From Rapidithrix thailandica (GTDB lineage Bacteria; Bacteroidota; Bacteroidia; Cytophagales; Flammeovirgaceae), in contig NZ_JBDKWZ010000002.1 in the NCBI RefSeq assembly GCF_039710355.1, positions 186,001-250,000 of the forward strand: DNA of 64,000 bases, given 5' to 3'. The translations under genes were made by a program, and so were the position numbers. The first letter of the stretch is position 1. Each line of letters starts with the position of its first letter. A model generated the notes under the pieces. The model worked only from the letters and a program-made list of their open reading frames with translations, had not been told where the DNA came from and did no database searches. Shown here in pieces: positions 1 through 8,809 of this stretch.

Positions 1-2
1 TG

Positions 3-272
3 GTGAAATATGACAACTCTTTAGAGCAATTGATCACTCAAAAGTGGTTGGCGCTGTGGCTGACTGGCGGAGAAGCTTGGTTTAACTTCCGGCGAACGGG
101 GTTTCCTGTTTTCCCTATTGGCCCCCGGGCGGTGCAAAAGGTAATTCCTTCGCGGATGATTTATCCTACAGAAGAAGCAGCAACCAACGAAGTGAATTAT
201 GAACAAGCGATTGTGCAACAAGGTTGGGCGGAAGACGGGATCAATGAAAAGATATGGTATTTACAAGATTAA
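3..272 (+). CDS. SusD/RagB-like outer-membrane lipoprotein, C-terminal fragment
   Basis: This is the last 89 codons of a gene that begins before the window; the frame is open to the left edge, so the GTG at the left end is not a real start. The stretch ITQKWLALWLTGGEAWFNFR followed by RTGFP, then IPSRMIYP and a closing W, matches the end of SusD-like nutrient-binding lipoproteins. These bind glycan or peptide fragments on the cell surface together with a SusC TonB-dependent channel. A susC gene would be expected just upstream, outside the window. The phosphatase gene follows after about 50 bases, which suggests one operon. Confidence 0.85.
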   Translation: MKYDNSLEQLITQKWLALWLTGGEAWFNFRRTGFPVFPIGPRAVQKVIPSRMIYPTEEAATNEVNYEQAIVQQGWAEDGINEKIWYLQD

Positions 273-320
273 AATAGTAAAAAGAAAAGGTTTCTACTCA
301 AGTAAAATCCCCTTGAACCA

Positions 321-1583
321 ATGGGCAAAAACGTTAGGAGACTCATCGTATTATTCTTATCCGGTATGGTATATCATTCGGCCTATCCACAAAAACCATA
401 CACCACATCCGTGTATCCGGACCGGGTAGTGCTGAACCCAACAGCTCAAGCGGCTACTTCGATAGCGGTATCTTGGAGAACGTCTTTAGAGACAGAGAAA
501 GGTTGGGTAGAGTTGGGAATAGCCGAAGCCGGTCCGGACCTTACACAGAAGCTGAGCCGTGTGGAGGCAAAGCGGGAGGTACATCAACTGCAAGATGGAC
601 GTACATTAGCTTATTATTCGGCAGTAATGCAAAACTTGCAACCGGGGGAATTGTATATATACCGGGCAGGAGACGGAAAACACTGGAGTGAATGGTATCA
701 GTTCAACACGATGAAAAATGAAGATAAACTGTCTTTTGTCTTCTTTGGCGATGCGCAAAACGATTTGCGTTCTCGTTGGTCGAGAGTCGTGCGCCAGGCA
801 TATGCCGAACATCCCGGAGCGGATTTTTACTTGCATGCGGGAGATTTGGTCAATACCGGAGCTAATGATCAGGAGTGGGGCGAGTTTTTTGAAGCAGCTT
901 CCTTTACCATGGCTTCTATTCCTCAGGTAATGACACCGGGTAATCATGAATACAAAGGAAAAGAATGGGGACTTTGCCCTCAGTGGCAGGCACAGTTTGC
1001 GTTGCCGCTCAATGGCCCGGATGGATTGAAAGAAGTGTGCTATTATGTGGATTATCCTCAGGCGAGGGTGATTTCCCTGGATGCGGAGCAAATTGATGAG
1101 TCTGAGCATTGGCGGGATGAGCAAAAAAACTGGTTGGAAAAAGTGTTGGCTGAAAATGAGAAAGCTTGGACCGTCATTACCTTTCACTATCCCATTTATT
1201 CCACCAAGCCCAACCGGGATAATGAAAAATTGCGAATGCATTTCAAACCTCTTTTTGACAAATACAAAGTGGATTTGGTTTTACAGGGGCACGATCATGG
1301 CTATGCCCGGGGAATGAAAAAGATTCCTGACAATCACGGGCAGACAATGTATGTAGTTTCGGTGAGTGGACCAAAGATGTATGAAGTGCAAAGTGCGCCT
1401 TGGATGGATCGCAAAGCGGGAAATACACAGCTCTTTCAAGTGATTGAAATAGAGGGGAACCGCTTGCAGTATCAAGCGTTTACCGCTGACCGGGTGCTTT
1501 ACGATGCTTTTGAAATTATCAAGAAAAAAGGAAAGAAAATCCTAAAAAATAAAATTCCCGAACATGTGCCCGAGCGACTGTAA
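321..1583 (+). CDS. Secreted purple-acid-phosphatase-like metallophosphoesterase
   Basis: A 420-residue protein that probably hydrolyses phosphomonoesters outside the cytoplasm. A basic, hydrophobic N-terminus (residues 1-24) looks like a signal peptide. Residues 30-130 resemble the fibronectin-like N-terminal domain of purple acid phosphatases. The metallophosphoesterase core shows GDAQ (143-146), AGDLVNTG (173-180), GNHE (207-210), FHYPIY and GHDHGYAR, which together give the two-metal site. It follows the SusD-like gene closely and precedes a phosphodiesterase gene, so it probably removes phosphate from a product imported or cut at the surface. The substrate is not shown by the sequence. 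Family assignment is firm; operon membership is inferred from spacing. Confidence 0.88.
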   Translation: MGKNVRRLIVLFLSGMVYHSAYPQKPYTTSVYPDRVVLNPTAQAATSIAVSWRTSLETEKGWVELGIAEAGPDLTQKLSRVEAKREVHQLQDGRTLAYYSAVMQNLQPGELYIYRAGDGKHWSEWYQFNTMKNEDKLSFVFFGDAQNDLRSRWSRVVRQAYAEHPGADFYLHAGDLVNTGANDQEWGEFFEAASFTMASIPQVMTPGNHEYKGKEWGLCPQWQAQFALPLNGPDGLKEVCYYVDYPQARVISLDAEQIDESEHWRDEQKNWLEKVLAENEKAWTVITFHYPIYSTKPNRDNEKLRMHFKPLFDKYKVDLVLQGHDHGYARGMKKIPDNHGQTMYVVSVSGPKMYEVQSAPWMDRKAGNTQLFQVIEIEGNRLQYQAFTADRVLYDAFEIIKKKGKKILKNKIPEHVPERL

Positions 1584-1671
1584 CTGGAAGCCTTGGCAAA
1601 TGCATTTATGAATAAAAAAACTCTTATCGGAGTGATCTAAATAATCAAAAAAAATTCCAATTAACTAAAAA

Positions 1672-2557
1672 ATGAGAACCAAACAGCAGATTGACAAACA
1701 ACTTCGCTATCTATTGATTTCATTACCATCAGTGCTGGGTTGGCATTTTATGCTAGCCCAGCCTATATCTTCCATGGCCACTTTGCAAACGACTTTGCTA
1801 AATCCGGCCTCCAAGACCGTGATGGTGGCTGCTCACCGGGCAGCTCATTTGAAATACCCGGAAAACTCCTTGATGGCCATTGAGCATGCCATCACCTTGG
1901 GGGGTGGATATTGTGGAACTGGATGTGCGATTAACCAAGGACAAGGTGCCTGTGATTTTGCATGATGGTACCATTGACCGGACTACCAATGGAAGTGGTA
2001 AAATTAAAGACCTGACTTGGAAGGAATTACAAAAACTTTCTTTAACGGACAAGCAAAACCAAGTTACCCCGTATAAAGTCCCTTCCTTACAGCAGGCTTT
2101 GGAACAGGCGAAAGGTAAAATTCTAATCGACCTGGATTTAAAAGTAAATTCAGTAGATGAAATTATCGCGGTAATCGAGCAATGTAAGGCGGAAGACCAA
2201 GTATTCTTCTTTGACAGTGATTATGCAATCTTAAAAGCTATACAAAAGCAAAAGCCTGAGTGGATGTTGATGCCCCGGTGCTATTCCAGCAAACATACCA
2301 TTAAAGCCCTTAAATTATTTACCCCTCAAATTATCCATATTGATAAAGGATTCTATACCGCTGAAGTTGTGCAGAAAATTAAGGACGGAAAGGCTCGTGT
2401 GTGGATGAATGCCTTGGGGGATACGGACGCGGAAATCAGAAAGGGAAACGCTCAAAAAGCATTGGATGAACTGTTGCATTTTGGTGCGAATATCATCCAA
2501 ACCGATGAACCGGAGCTGCTCTTGAAAGCTTTGAGAAAACGGAAACTTCATTGGTGA
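1672..2557 (+). pseudogene. Glycerophosphodiester phosphodiesterase, interrupted by a frameshift
   Basis: Two reading frames together make one GDPD-family enzyme. The first frame (from ATG 1672) has a signal-like N-terminus and the catalytic AAHRAAH...PENS block (His55, Arg56, Glu64), ending at AITLG. The second frame continues exactly with VDIVELDVRLTKD, ILHDGTIDRTTNG and a C-terminal QTDEPELL, all family hallmarks. The break is at a run of six G at 1899-1904; five G would give LGVDIVELDV with no residue lost or gained. The gene is therefore broken by one base, variable in phase, or carries a sequencing error. An intact enzyme would cleave glycerophosphodiesters in the periplasm, beside the phosphatase upstream. 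Confidence 0.85.
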
Positions 2558-2665
2558 GGGCTGAACGTTAGACCATAGCTCCGGTAAAGGGATTTGATAA
2601 ACCTTCAAAAGTATTACAGAAGCAGTTCCCCCTGTAATGTATATGATCCTCTAATGTATTTGATA

Positions 2666-4822
2666 ATGAAAAACTATCTGATTCTCCTATGTTTAAGTAT
2701 TACTTTCACTACTAATGCGCAACTAATTCAGGATACGGTATTTCAACAGGCCGTATCGCTGAAGTATTCGCTGCCCTCGGAGTTGTCGGAGGCACGCTTG
2801 AAAAAGGTGTTGGTAGATTACAATGACATCGTGTATGTATTGAGTGACAAAGGACTCTACCGGGTGTTGGAAGGACAATTATTGAAAGATATTCTCTATA
2901 GGCCTTTAGCCGGTAAAACGCCCTTGGACATCTGTCTTCAGGAGAATACAGGGTATATGTATTACCTCTATGAAGACGAGTGGCTAACCAATGCCTATGC
3001 CGGCATTCATTATGCTTCCGTACCCAAAGGCAAATACACACATTTGGCTGTGGCAGAGGATGGCCGGGTTTTATTAGTGGCCAAGGCGAGTGCCACCGTG
3101 TATCAAAAGGATGGTTTTCAAAAGATCAACCTTCCCAAAGGATCCATGGTTGCGGTCAAAGTGCATCAAGGGGTGTTTTATTACTGTACCGGCCGGGCGG
3201 TCTTTCGGTTGAATAATTTCACCTGGGAAAAAATACACGAAGGAGAAGGAATTCGGGATATTGCTTTCGGGCCAACGGATGTATACATTGCTACCCGTAA
3301 AGGTTACTATTGTTTGAGCATTCGTGACTTTAGAAATACTTTGCCTGTTCAGGAGCAATTACCTGTAAATGAGTTGAATACTTTGTTGGTAAACCAACAT
3401 GATGTATGGGCGGCTACTCCTGAAGGTGCTTTTAAGTTAAGCCCCGAGGGGGCGTTCCGGTATTTTGCCTCACAAAGATGGCTGGATGAAAACAAGGTGA
3501 TTGATTTGGCAGTCGACAGTGAAGGAAATGCCTATTTTCTGACTCCCGGCGGCTTGAATAAAGTGCAGTATCAAGGGCAAACCTTGGCAGAAAAAGCAAC
3601 TTATTTTCAAAGAAAAATCAGACAAAAGCACATCCGTTATGGCTTGATTTCTCCACTGCGCTATCAAAAAGCCGGGGATATCCGTACCGCTCAGCTGACG
3701 GACACCGACAATGATGGCTTGTGGACGGCCTTTTATATGGGAAGCCAGGCATTTCGCTATGCCGTTACCGGAGAGGCAAAAGCCAAACGTTATGTCTGGG
3801 AGGCTTTTGAAGCGTATGAGCGCCTGTTGTCAATCAATTCCTTAGACGGTTTTCCTTCAAGGACTTTCGAGCGGAAAGGGTATAAGGTGTCCGATCCGGA
3901 ACGTTGGCGGAATTCTCCGGAAGAAGCTTGGGAATGGAAAGGACATACAAGCAGCGATGAGTTTGTCGGTTATATCTGGGTAGCGGCTTTGATGGATCAA
4001 TTGATTGCCCAAACCCCGGAAGAAAAATACCGGGTGGCGCAGTTTATTGATAAGATCCTTATGCATGTTCTCAATAACGATTATTATTTTGTGGACATTG
4101 ACGGAAAGCCTACTACTTGGGGGCGTTGGAATCCCGAATACATCAATCAATATCCGGAAACCGTGGTGGATAGAAAATTGGGCAGTACGACCCTTATAGC
4201 CGGTTTGCAACTGGGCTACCACGTTACCGGAAAAGAGATCTATAAACGTGAAATAGAGAAACTCTTCAAGGAGCATGGGTATCTGGACAATATCCGGATT
4301 GATGTGAATTGCATTCGTACCACCCCCGGAGTGATCTATGACGGGCATAATATGGGAGCCGGAGGTTGGAATCATTCCGATGACGAAATGGCTTTTTTAA
4401 CCTACTGGGTCTTGTATCACTATGCTTTGGACGGTAGTTTAAAAACAACTTACGGAGAGGTGATTGAAAATCATTGGCAAATCGAAAAACCGGAGAAAAA
4501 CGCCCTCTGGAACCTGATTACGTACGGTACGGCCGGAAAGATGGATCCGGAAGCTACCGGATGGCATTTACGCGAATTCCCTATGGATTTGATACGGTAC
4601 GATGTACGTAATGCTCACCGGAAAGACTTACGGTACTTACCTGAAAATTTCCGGGGACAGTCTACGGAAGAACTTTTGCCTCCTGGTGAACGGAAAATCC
4701 ACCGGCACAATGCCAATCCATTTACTTTGGACGGAGGATCGGGAGGAACGGCTGAATTGGCTGGCGATGAATTTTTATTACCTTATTGGTTAGGAAGGTA
4801 TTTGGAAGTAATAGATGAGTAA
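2666..4822 (+). CDS. Secreted beta-propeller plus alpha/alpha-toroid protein, possible glycan-active enzyme
   Basis: I chose ATG 2666 because it is followed by a clean signal peptide (MKNYLILLCLSITFTTNAQ); the frame is open further upstream. Residues of roughly 40-320 have the repeated short blades of two-component-regulator-type propellers (DGRVLLV, DVYIATRKGYYCL, DVWAATPEGAFKL). From about residue 340, starting near RTAQLTDTDNDGLWTAFYMG, the protein becomes helical, with features of (alpha/alpha)6 barrels (WEAFEAYERLLSI, WRNSPEEAWEWKGHTSSDEF). Such Bacteroidota proteins are usually annotated only as propeller proteins. No catalytic residues can be assigned. It sits at the end of the SusD-phosphatase-GDPD run and is followed by a strong hairpin. 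Confidence 0.65.
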   Translation: MKNYLILLCLSITFTTNAQLIQDTVFQQAVSLKYSLPSELSEARLKKVLVDYNDIVYVLSDKGLYRVLEGQLLKDILYRPLAGKTPLDICLQENTGYMYYLYEDEWLTNAYAGIHYASVPKGKYTHLAVAEDGRVLLVAKASATVYQKDGFQKINLPKGSMVAVKVHQGVFYYCTGRAVFRLNNFTWEKIHEGEGIRDIAFGPTDVYIATRKGYYCLSIRDFRNTLPVQEQLPVNELNTLLVNQHDVWAATPEGAFKLSPEGAFRYFASQRWLDENKVIDLAVDSEGNAYFLTPGGLNKVQYQGQTLAEKATYFQRKIRQKHIRYGLISPLRYQKAGDIRTAQLTDTDNDGLWTAFYMGSQAFRYAVTGEAKAKRYVWEAFEAYERLLSINSLDGFPSRTFERKGYKVSDPERWRNSPEEAWEWKGHTSSDEFVGYIWVAALMDQLIAQTPEEKYRVAQFIDKILMHVLNNDYYFVDIDGKPTTWGRWNPEYINQYPETVVDRKLGSTTLIAGLQLGYHVTGKEIYKREIEKLFKEHGYLDNIRIDVNCIRTTPGVIYDGHNMGAGGWNHSDDEMAFLTYWVLYHYALDGSLKTTYGEVIENHWQIEKPEKNALWNLITYGTAGKMDPEATGWHLREFPMDLIRYDVRNAHRKDLRYLPENFRGQSTEELLPPGERKIHRHNANPFTLDGGSGGTAELAGDEFLLPYWLGRYLEVIDE

Positions 4823-4837
4823 GGTGCTTATGCTTCA

Positions 4838-4870
4838 AGCCCTTCCGGGTTTTGAGAATCCGGAAGGGCT
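4838..4870 (+). terminator. Strong hairpin after the propeller gene
   Basis: An 11-bp perfect stem (AGCCCTTCCGG / CCGGAAGGGCT) closes the first gene run 15 bases after the stop codon. The T-tract after it is short (GATTTTG), so it may also work as an mRNA 3' stabiliser. The rest of the 318-base gap up to 5141 shows nothing further that I can support. Confidence 0.6.
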
Positions 4871-5140
4871 GATTTTGTACAAATAATTTAACAAAATTAT
4901 AATTTGAAGGTCTCTGTAAAATCCCAAGTTTCTACTACCTTTATAGCCAAGGTAAATGGCTGTCAACTTTTTACACTGATAGCAAATGGCTTTTGATGTG
5001 TAGTCATTATCGCTGTATTTGCCTACGATAAGCTTTCAAAATTCTATTTTTTTAAGAGGATATCCATCGCTTTCGGAAAACTACAAAGTCCGGCAAAAAG
5101 AATGAATGGATGTACTCGGTATCAAAACTTAATTTGAAAC

Positions 5141-5716
5141 ATGAAAAAGATCTTATTTTTAACCGGTGATTTTGCGGAAGATTACGAAACCATGGTGCCC
5201 TTTCAAATGCTCCTGATGGTAGGGCATGAAGTGCATGCGGTTTGTCCTGACAAAAAGAAAGGCGAAACCATTAAAACTGCCATTCACGATTTTGAAGGAG
5301 ACCAAACCTATACGGAAAAGCCCGGTCATAATTTCCAACTGAATTACACTTTTGACGAGGTGAAAGCAGAAGACTATGACGGGTTGGTAATAGCCGGTGG
5401 TAGAGCCCCTGAATACCTGCGCTTGAACCCGAAAGTGATTCAAATTGTACAATACTTTGCAGAAACCGATAAACCATTGGCTGCGATTTGCCACGGTATT
5501 CAAATATTGACAGCTGCCAACACCGTAAAAGGGAAAAGGCTCACTGCTTATCCGGCTGTAGGTCCTGAAGTGCGCATTGCCGGTGGAGAATATGTGGAAG
5601 TGGATCCTACCGAAGCCGTCGTGGATGGTAACTTAGTGACTTCACCTGCCTGGCCCGGACACCCACGCTTTATCGCCGAGTTTTTAAAACTGTTGGGTAC
5701 GAAAATCGAATTATAA
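5141..5716 (+). CDS. DJ-1/PfpI family protein (class I glutamine-amidotransferase-like)
   Basis: A 191-residue cytoplasmic protein of the DJ-1/ThiJ/PfpI superfamily. The nucleophile elbow is visible as LAAICHGI with Cys117 followed by His118, and the conserved acidic residue lies in GDFAEDYE (Glu16). Family members act as glyoxalase III, deglycase, chaperone or stress protein, and the sequence does not decide among these. Length and end points fit the single-domain members. It is a separate unit: a hairpin lies before it and a strong terminator after it. There is no signal peptide. Confidence 0.85.
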   Translation: MKKILFLTGDFAEDYETMVPFQMLLMVGHEVHAVCPDKKKGETIKTAIHDFEGDQTYTEKPGHNFQLNYTFDEVKAEDYDGLVIAGGRAPEYLRLNPKVIQIVQYFAETDKPLAAICHGIQILTAANTVKGKRLTAYPAVGPEVRIAGGEYVEVDPTEAVVDGNLVTSPAWPGHPRFIAEFLKLLGTKIEL

Positions 5717-5732
5717 AGACACATTCGTATTG

Positions 5733-5772
5733 AAAAAGAGGCCTGATGTAACTGCATCAGGCCTCTTTTTTT
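5733..5772 (+). terminator. Rho-independent terminator after the DJ-1/PfpI gene
   Basis: The inverted repeat AGAGGCCTGATG / CATCAGGCCTCT has a short loop and is followed by seven T. It lies directly after the stop codon. Confidence 0.9.
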
Positions 5773-5837
5773 GTTGACGCTCCTTCAATCATTCCAAAAA
5801 TCTCGGTTTTCGGGGACTATTTCAAAGAGATAATTAT

Positions 5838-5851
5838 TATGTTTGAACATA
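5838..5851 (+). promoter_or_regulatory. Candidate promoter -7 box within a small palindrome, upstream of GH92
   Basis: TATGTTTG fits the Bacteroidota -7 consensus TAnnTTTG, and the surrounding 14 bases TATGTT-TG-AACATA form an inverted repeat about 35 bases before the GH92 ATG. The half-site TATGTT(C)/(G)AACATA also occurs in the inverted repeat upstream of the symporter operon at 8739-8796, so one regulator could serve both. There is no clear -33 TTTG at the usual distance, so confidence is low. Confidence 0.35.
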
Positions 5852-5885
5852 TGAACAAGTAATTGTTTTAAAAATAGTTGAAAAT

Positions 5886-8288
5886 ATGCTAAAGAAAAGG
5901 ATACTCGTCTTTGCCTGGGTGCTGTTCAGTTTTTGGAAGGCGGAAGCTCAACAGAAATCGCCCCTCGATTGTGTCGATCCCAATATAGGTTCCGCACATT
6001 CCCGTTGGTTTTTTTACACTCCGGCTGCCAATCCGTTTGGCATGGCCAAACCGGCTCCTTCTACCAACGGACATGAAGGCAATCAGTGGGGTTGGGAAGC
6101 GGTAGGCTATGACGACCGGCATACTTCTATTGAGGGGTTTGCTAATTTCCATGAGTTTCAAGTAGGCGGTGTGGTCTTGATGCCTTCGACCGGGAAATTA
6201 CAAACGGTTCCGGGGGAAAAAGACCAGCCGGAAAGCGGCTACCGTTCCCGCTTTGACAAACCGGACGAAAAAGCAGAACCGGGTTATTACCAAGTGCTTT
6301 TGAAAGATTATCAAATAAAAGCGGAACTCACTTCTACGCCCCGGGTAGCCTTTCACCGCTACACCTACCCGGCTACTTCCGAAGCACATTTGTTGTTTGA
6401 TATCGGCAATCAACAGGGCGAAAGCGGTAAAGTGCTGGATGCTTTTGTACGTTTGACGAATGAGCGTGAATTGGAAGGCTTTGTGATTACCCATCCTGAA
6501 TATGTAAAAAATTACCAACCGGGAGCGCAGGTAAAAATGTATTTTGTAGCGGAATTGAGTAAAAAGCCGGAAGCTTATGGCGCTTTTTATGGCGAGGTGC
6601 AGGAGAAAGGAAAAAATACCGCAATAGGACCCGGGGCAGGTATGTATCTGCATTTTTCAATGAAAGAACAAGAAGCCTTGGAAGTAAAGGTCGGCCTGTC
6701 GTATACCAGTGTGGCCCATGCCCGGTTGAATTTGAAAACAGAAGCTGAGGGCCTGGACTTCGACCAAGCCAGAGAAAAAGCACAAGCAGTTTGGCAAAAA
6801 CAGTTGGGGAAAATTCAAGTCTCGGGAGGCTTGGAAGAAGACAAAGTGAAATTTTATACCGGTTTGTACCATGCCTTGCTAGGCCGTGGCCTGACCAGTG
6901 ATGTAAACGGGGCCTATCCTAAAAATAACGGGGGGATCGGGCAGATCCCTTTGAACGGAAAAGGGCAGCCTGAGTATCATCATTACAATACCGATGCAGT
7001 TTGGGGGGCTTTTTGGAACCTGACCCAACTGTGGGCCTTGGTCTATCCCCGGTATTTTTCGGAGTTTGTCCGCTGCCAGTTGGATCAATACAAAGACGCA
7101 GGCTGGTTGCCGGACGGTATTGCCGCTTCCAAATATGTGTCAGGCGTAGGAACGAATTTTATGGGGCAAGTCGTCAGCAGTGCTTACCTGCGGGGCATCC
7201 GGGATTTTGATGCGGAGCTGGCTTACGAAGCTGTAAAAAAGAACGAGATAGGCTGGATGAACCGTCCGGAGGGAGTAGGCAAAGCCGATACCAAAGTGTT
7301 TATGGAAAAGGGCTATGTGCCTTACAAAGAGATCAAAACGTATTATTCGGGCTCCAATGCAAGCGGTTCCCAGTTTTCGGCTTCTCATACCTTGGAATAT
7401 AGCTTTAGCGCCTATGCCGCGGCTCAATTTGCGGAAGCATTGAATAAAAAGGAGGACATGCGGCAACTAACCGAATTGGCCAAAGGCTGGCAAAAACTGT
7501 TTGATGAGCAAAGCGGTTTTATCCGGCCCAAAGATGAGAATGGCAAATTTCTCGAAGGCTTTGACCCTTCGGAAGTCTGGAAAGGGTTTCAGGAAGGGAA
7601 CTCCTGGCAATATACGTTTTATGTACCCCATGATGTCAACGGATTAGTGGAGCGAATCGGAAAAGAAACCTTTAACCAGCGTTTGGACCAATTGTTTGAA
7701 CAAGCGCAAACAACCTTGTTTGGCGGAGGAAAAGAGATCAGCGCCTTTTCCGGTTTAAAAAACGTCTATAATCACGGTAATCAGCCCAGCTTGCATATCT
7801 CCTATTTGTTTAACTATTCGGGAAAACCCTGGCTTTCGCAAAAGTGGGTGCGGGAAATTTGCCGTACGTTCTATGGGACAGACGGGCAGCATGGTTATGG
7901 CTACGGGCAGGATGAAGATCAGGGCCAATTAGGGGCTTGGTTTGTACTGGCCGGTATGGGTTTGTTTGATGTGCAGGGTGGCAGTTCCTTAGAGCCTACC
8001 TTACAGCTGACCACTCCGCTGTTCAATGAGGTTCGTATCCAATTGGATGCTATGTATTATCCGGGGAAGGAATTTATCATTGAGGTTGATAAAGGGGACG
8101 CGGCAAAACACGGGTATATACAGTCAGCCCGGTGGAAGGGAAAACCGCTTCAAAACTGTTGGTTGCCATATGCCGAGGTAGTGAGTGGAGGCACCTTGGA
8201 ATTGAAACTAAGTAAAAAGCCAGGAGAACAATGGGGTGTGGAACAGGCGCCACCTTCCATGTCAAAACCGTTGTTGGAAAAACAATAG
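5886..8288 (+). CDS. Secreted GH92 family mannosidase with Gln at the general-acid position
   Basis: An 800-residue GH92 exo-alpha-mannosidase-type protein with a signal peptide (MLKKRILVFAWVLFSFWKAEAQ). Family marks in order are VDPNIGS, PFGMAKPAP, GFANFHEFQVGG (N-terminal beta-sandwich), then the (alpha/alpha)6 domain with TDAVWGAFWNLTQLW, GNSWQYTFYVPHDV and HGNQPSLHISYLFNY, and finally GQDEDQGQLGAWFVLAGMG. The Asp-rich base motif (Asp676-Glu677-Asp678) is intact. The residue that is a Glu acid in the usual HGNEPS motif is Gln633 here. GH92 enzymes need calcium and work by inversion. The substitution suggests a leaving group that needs no protonation, such as phosphate, so mannose-1-phosphate diester linkages are a plausible substrate. 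This fits the phosphatase and phosphodiesterase genes upstream. Confidence 0.9.
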   Translation: MLKKRILVFAWVLFSFWKAEAQQKSPLDCVDPNIGSAHSRWFFYTPAANPFGMAKPAPSTNGHEGNQWGWEAVGYDDRHTSIEGFANFHEFQVGGVVLMPSTGKLQTVPGEKDQPESGYRSRFDKPDEKAEPGYYQVLLKDYQIKAELTSTPRVAFHRYTYPATSEAHLLFDIGNQQGESGKVLDAFVRLTNERELEGFVITHPEYVKNYQPGAQVKMYFVAELSKKPEAYGAFYGEVQEKGKNTAIGPGAGMYLHFSMKEQEALEVKVGLSYTSVAHARLNLKTEAEGLDFDQAREKAQAVWQKQLGKIQVSGGLEEDKVKFYTGLYHALLGRGLTSDVNGAYPKNNGGIGQIPLNGKGQPEYHHYNTDAVWGAFWNLTQLWALVYPRYFSEFVRCQLDQYKDAGWLPDGIAASKYVSGVGTNFMGQVVSSAYLRGIRDFDAELAYEAVKKNEIGWMNRPEGVGKADTKVFMEKGYVPYKEIKTYYSGSNASGSQFSASHTLEYSFSAYAAAQFAEALNKKEDMRQLTELAKGWQKLFDEQSGFIRPKDENGKFLEGFDPSEVWKGFQEGNSWQYTFYVPHDVNGLVERIGKETFNQRLDQLFEQAQTTLFGGGKEISAFSGLKNVYNHGNQPSLHISYLFNYSGKPWLSQKWVREICRTFYGTDGQHGYGYGQDEDQGQLGAWFVLAGMGLFDVQGGSSLEPTLQLTTPLFNEVRIQLDAMYYPGKEFIIEVDKGDAAKHGYIQSARWKGKPLQNCWLPYAEVVSGGTLELKLSKKPGEQWGVEQAPPSMSKPLLEKQ

Positions 8289-8392
8289 CGGTTTCCAACG
8301 GTTGATTGAGAGTATGTTTAAAATTCATTTTAACCCAAAGGGTGAAATTTAAATATGTTCTTACAGACGCTCTTAATCCGGCCGGAGATACA

Positions 8393-8436
8393 AATACCCG
8401 ATCACTTTTACTAGGAAAGTTGGTCGGGTATTTTTT
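8393..8436 (+). terminator. Terminator after the GH92 gene
   Basis: AATACCCGATCA pairs with TGGTCGGGTATT (one G-U) and is followed by six T. It lies about 100 bases after the stop. The 720-base gap from 8289 to 9009 also holds the TTTCAG palindrome (8466), an inverted-repeat operator (8739-8796) and a -7 box (8802); I find no gene in it. Confidence 0.8.
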
Positions 8437-8465
8437 ATGTAAATATATTTTTGTAAAATATGAAG

Positions 8466-8483
8466 TTTCAGAATAATTTGAAA
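8466..8483. repeat. TTTCAG palindrome, copy 1 of 7
   Basis: TTTCAGAATAATTTGAAA, an imperfect palindrome preceded by TGAAG. It is the same element as the boxes directly upstream of the GbsR/MarR gene (55059) and the epimerase-like gene (54330), so it is probably a binding site for a MarR-type regulator. Confidence 0.55.
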
Positions 8484-8738
8484 TAAAAGAAATTGATTCC
8501 CGCTTCATGAATAGGATATGAAATAGGAGAGGGGGAGAGAGTCTCGAAGAGAGAAGGAAGTGATAGTATTGAAAGTAGTTTTGCTTATTAAATGGTATTG
8601 TAGTATAAGAATTATATCCGGAATATATTGCCGGTGAGAGGTTTTCTGTTGTCTTTTTTGTACCTTCTGTAGGTAAGCCTGTGTGTGATTTTTCTGTTAA
8701 TTGTTAAAAAAACCTCAAAATACAGGGGAAATGGCTGG

Positions 8739-8809
8739 TATGTTCTATAGAACCTATTGTTTGAAATTTAAATTATATTTCATCCTGTAGAACATATTTT
8801 ATACCTTTG
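8739..8809 (+). promoter_or_regulatory. Operator/promoter region of the FN3-symporter operon
   Basis: TATGTTCTA (8739-8747) and TAGAACATA (8788-8796) form a 9-bp inverted repeat 40 bases apart. The first arm is itself part of a perfect palindrome GTTCTATAGAAC (8742-8753). Directly after the second arm lies TACCTTTG (8802-8809), a perfect match to the Bacteroidota -7 box TAnnTTTG. Paired half-sites flanking the -33 region are what a looping or dimeric repressor or activator would need. The leader to the first gene would be about 190 bases. Regulator unknown. Confidence 0.55.

Noticed and set aside
606..1241. A 211-codon minus-strand frame opposite the phosphatase
   Set aside because: The plus strand encodes all metallophosphoesterase motifs here.
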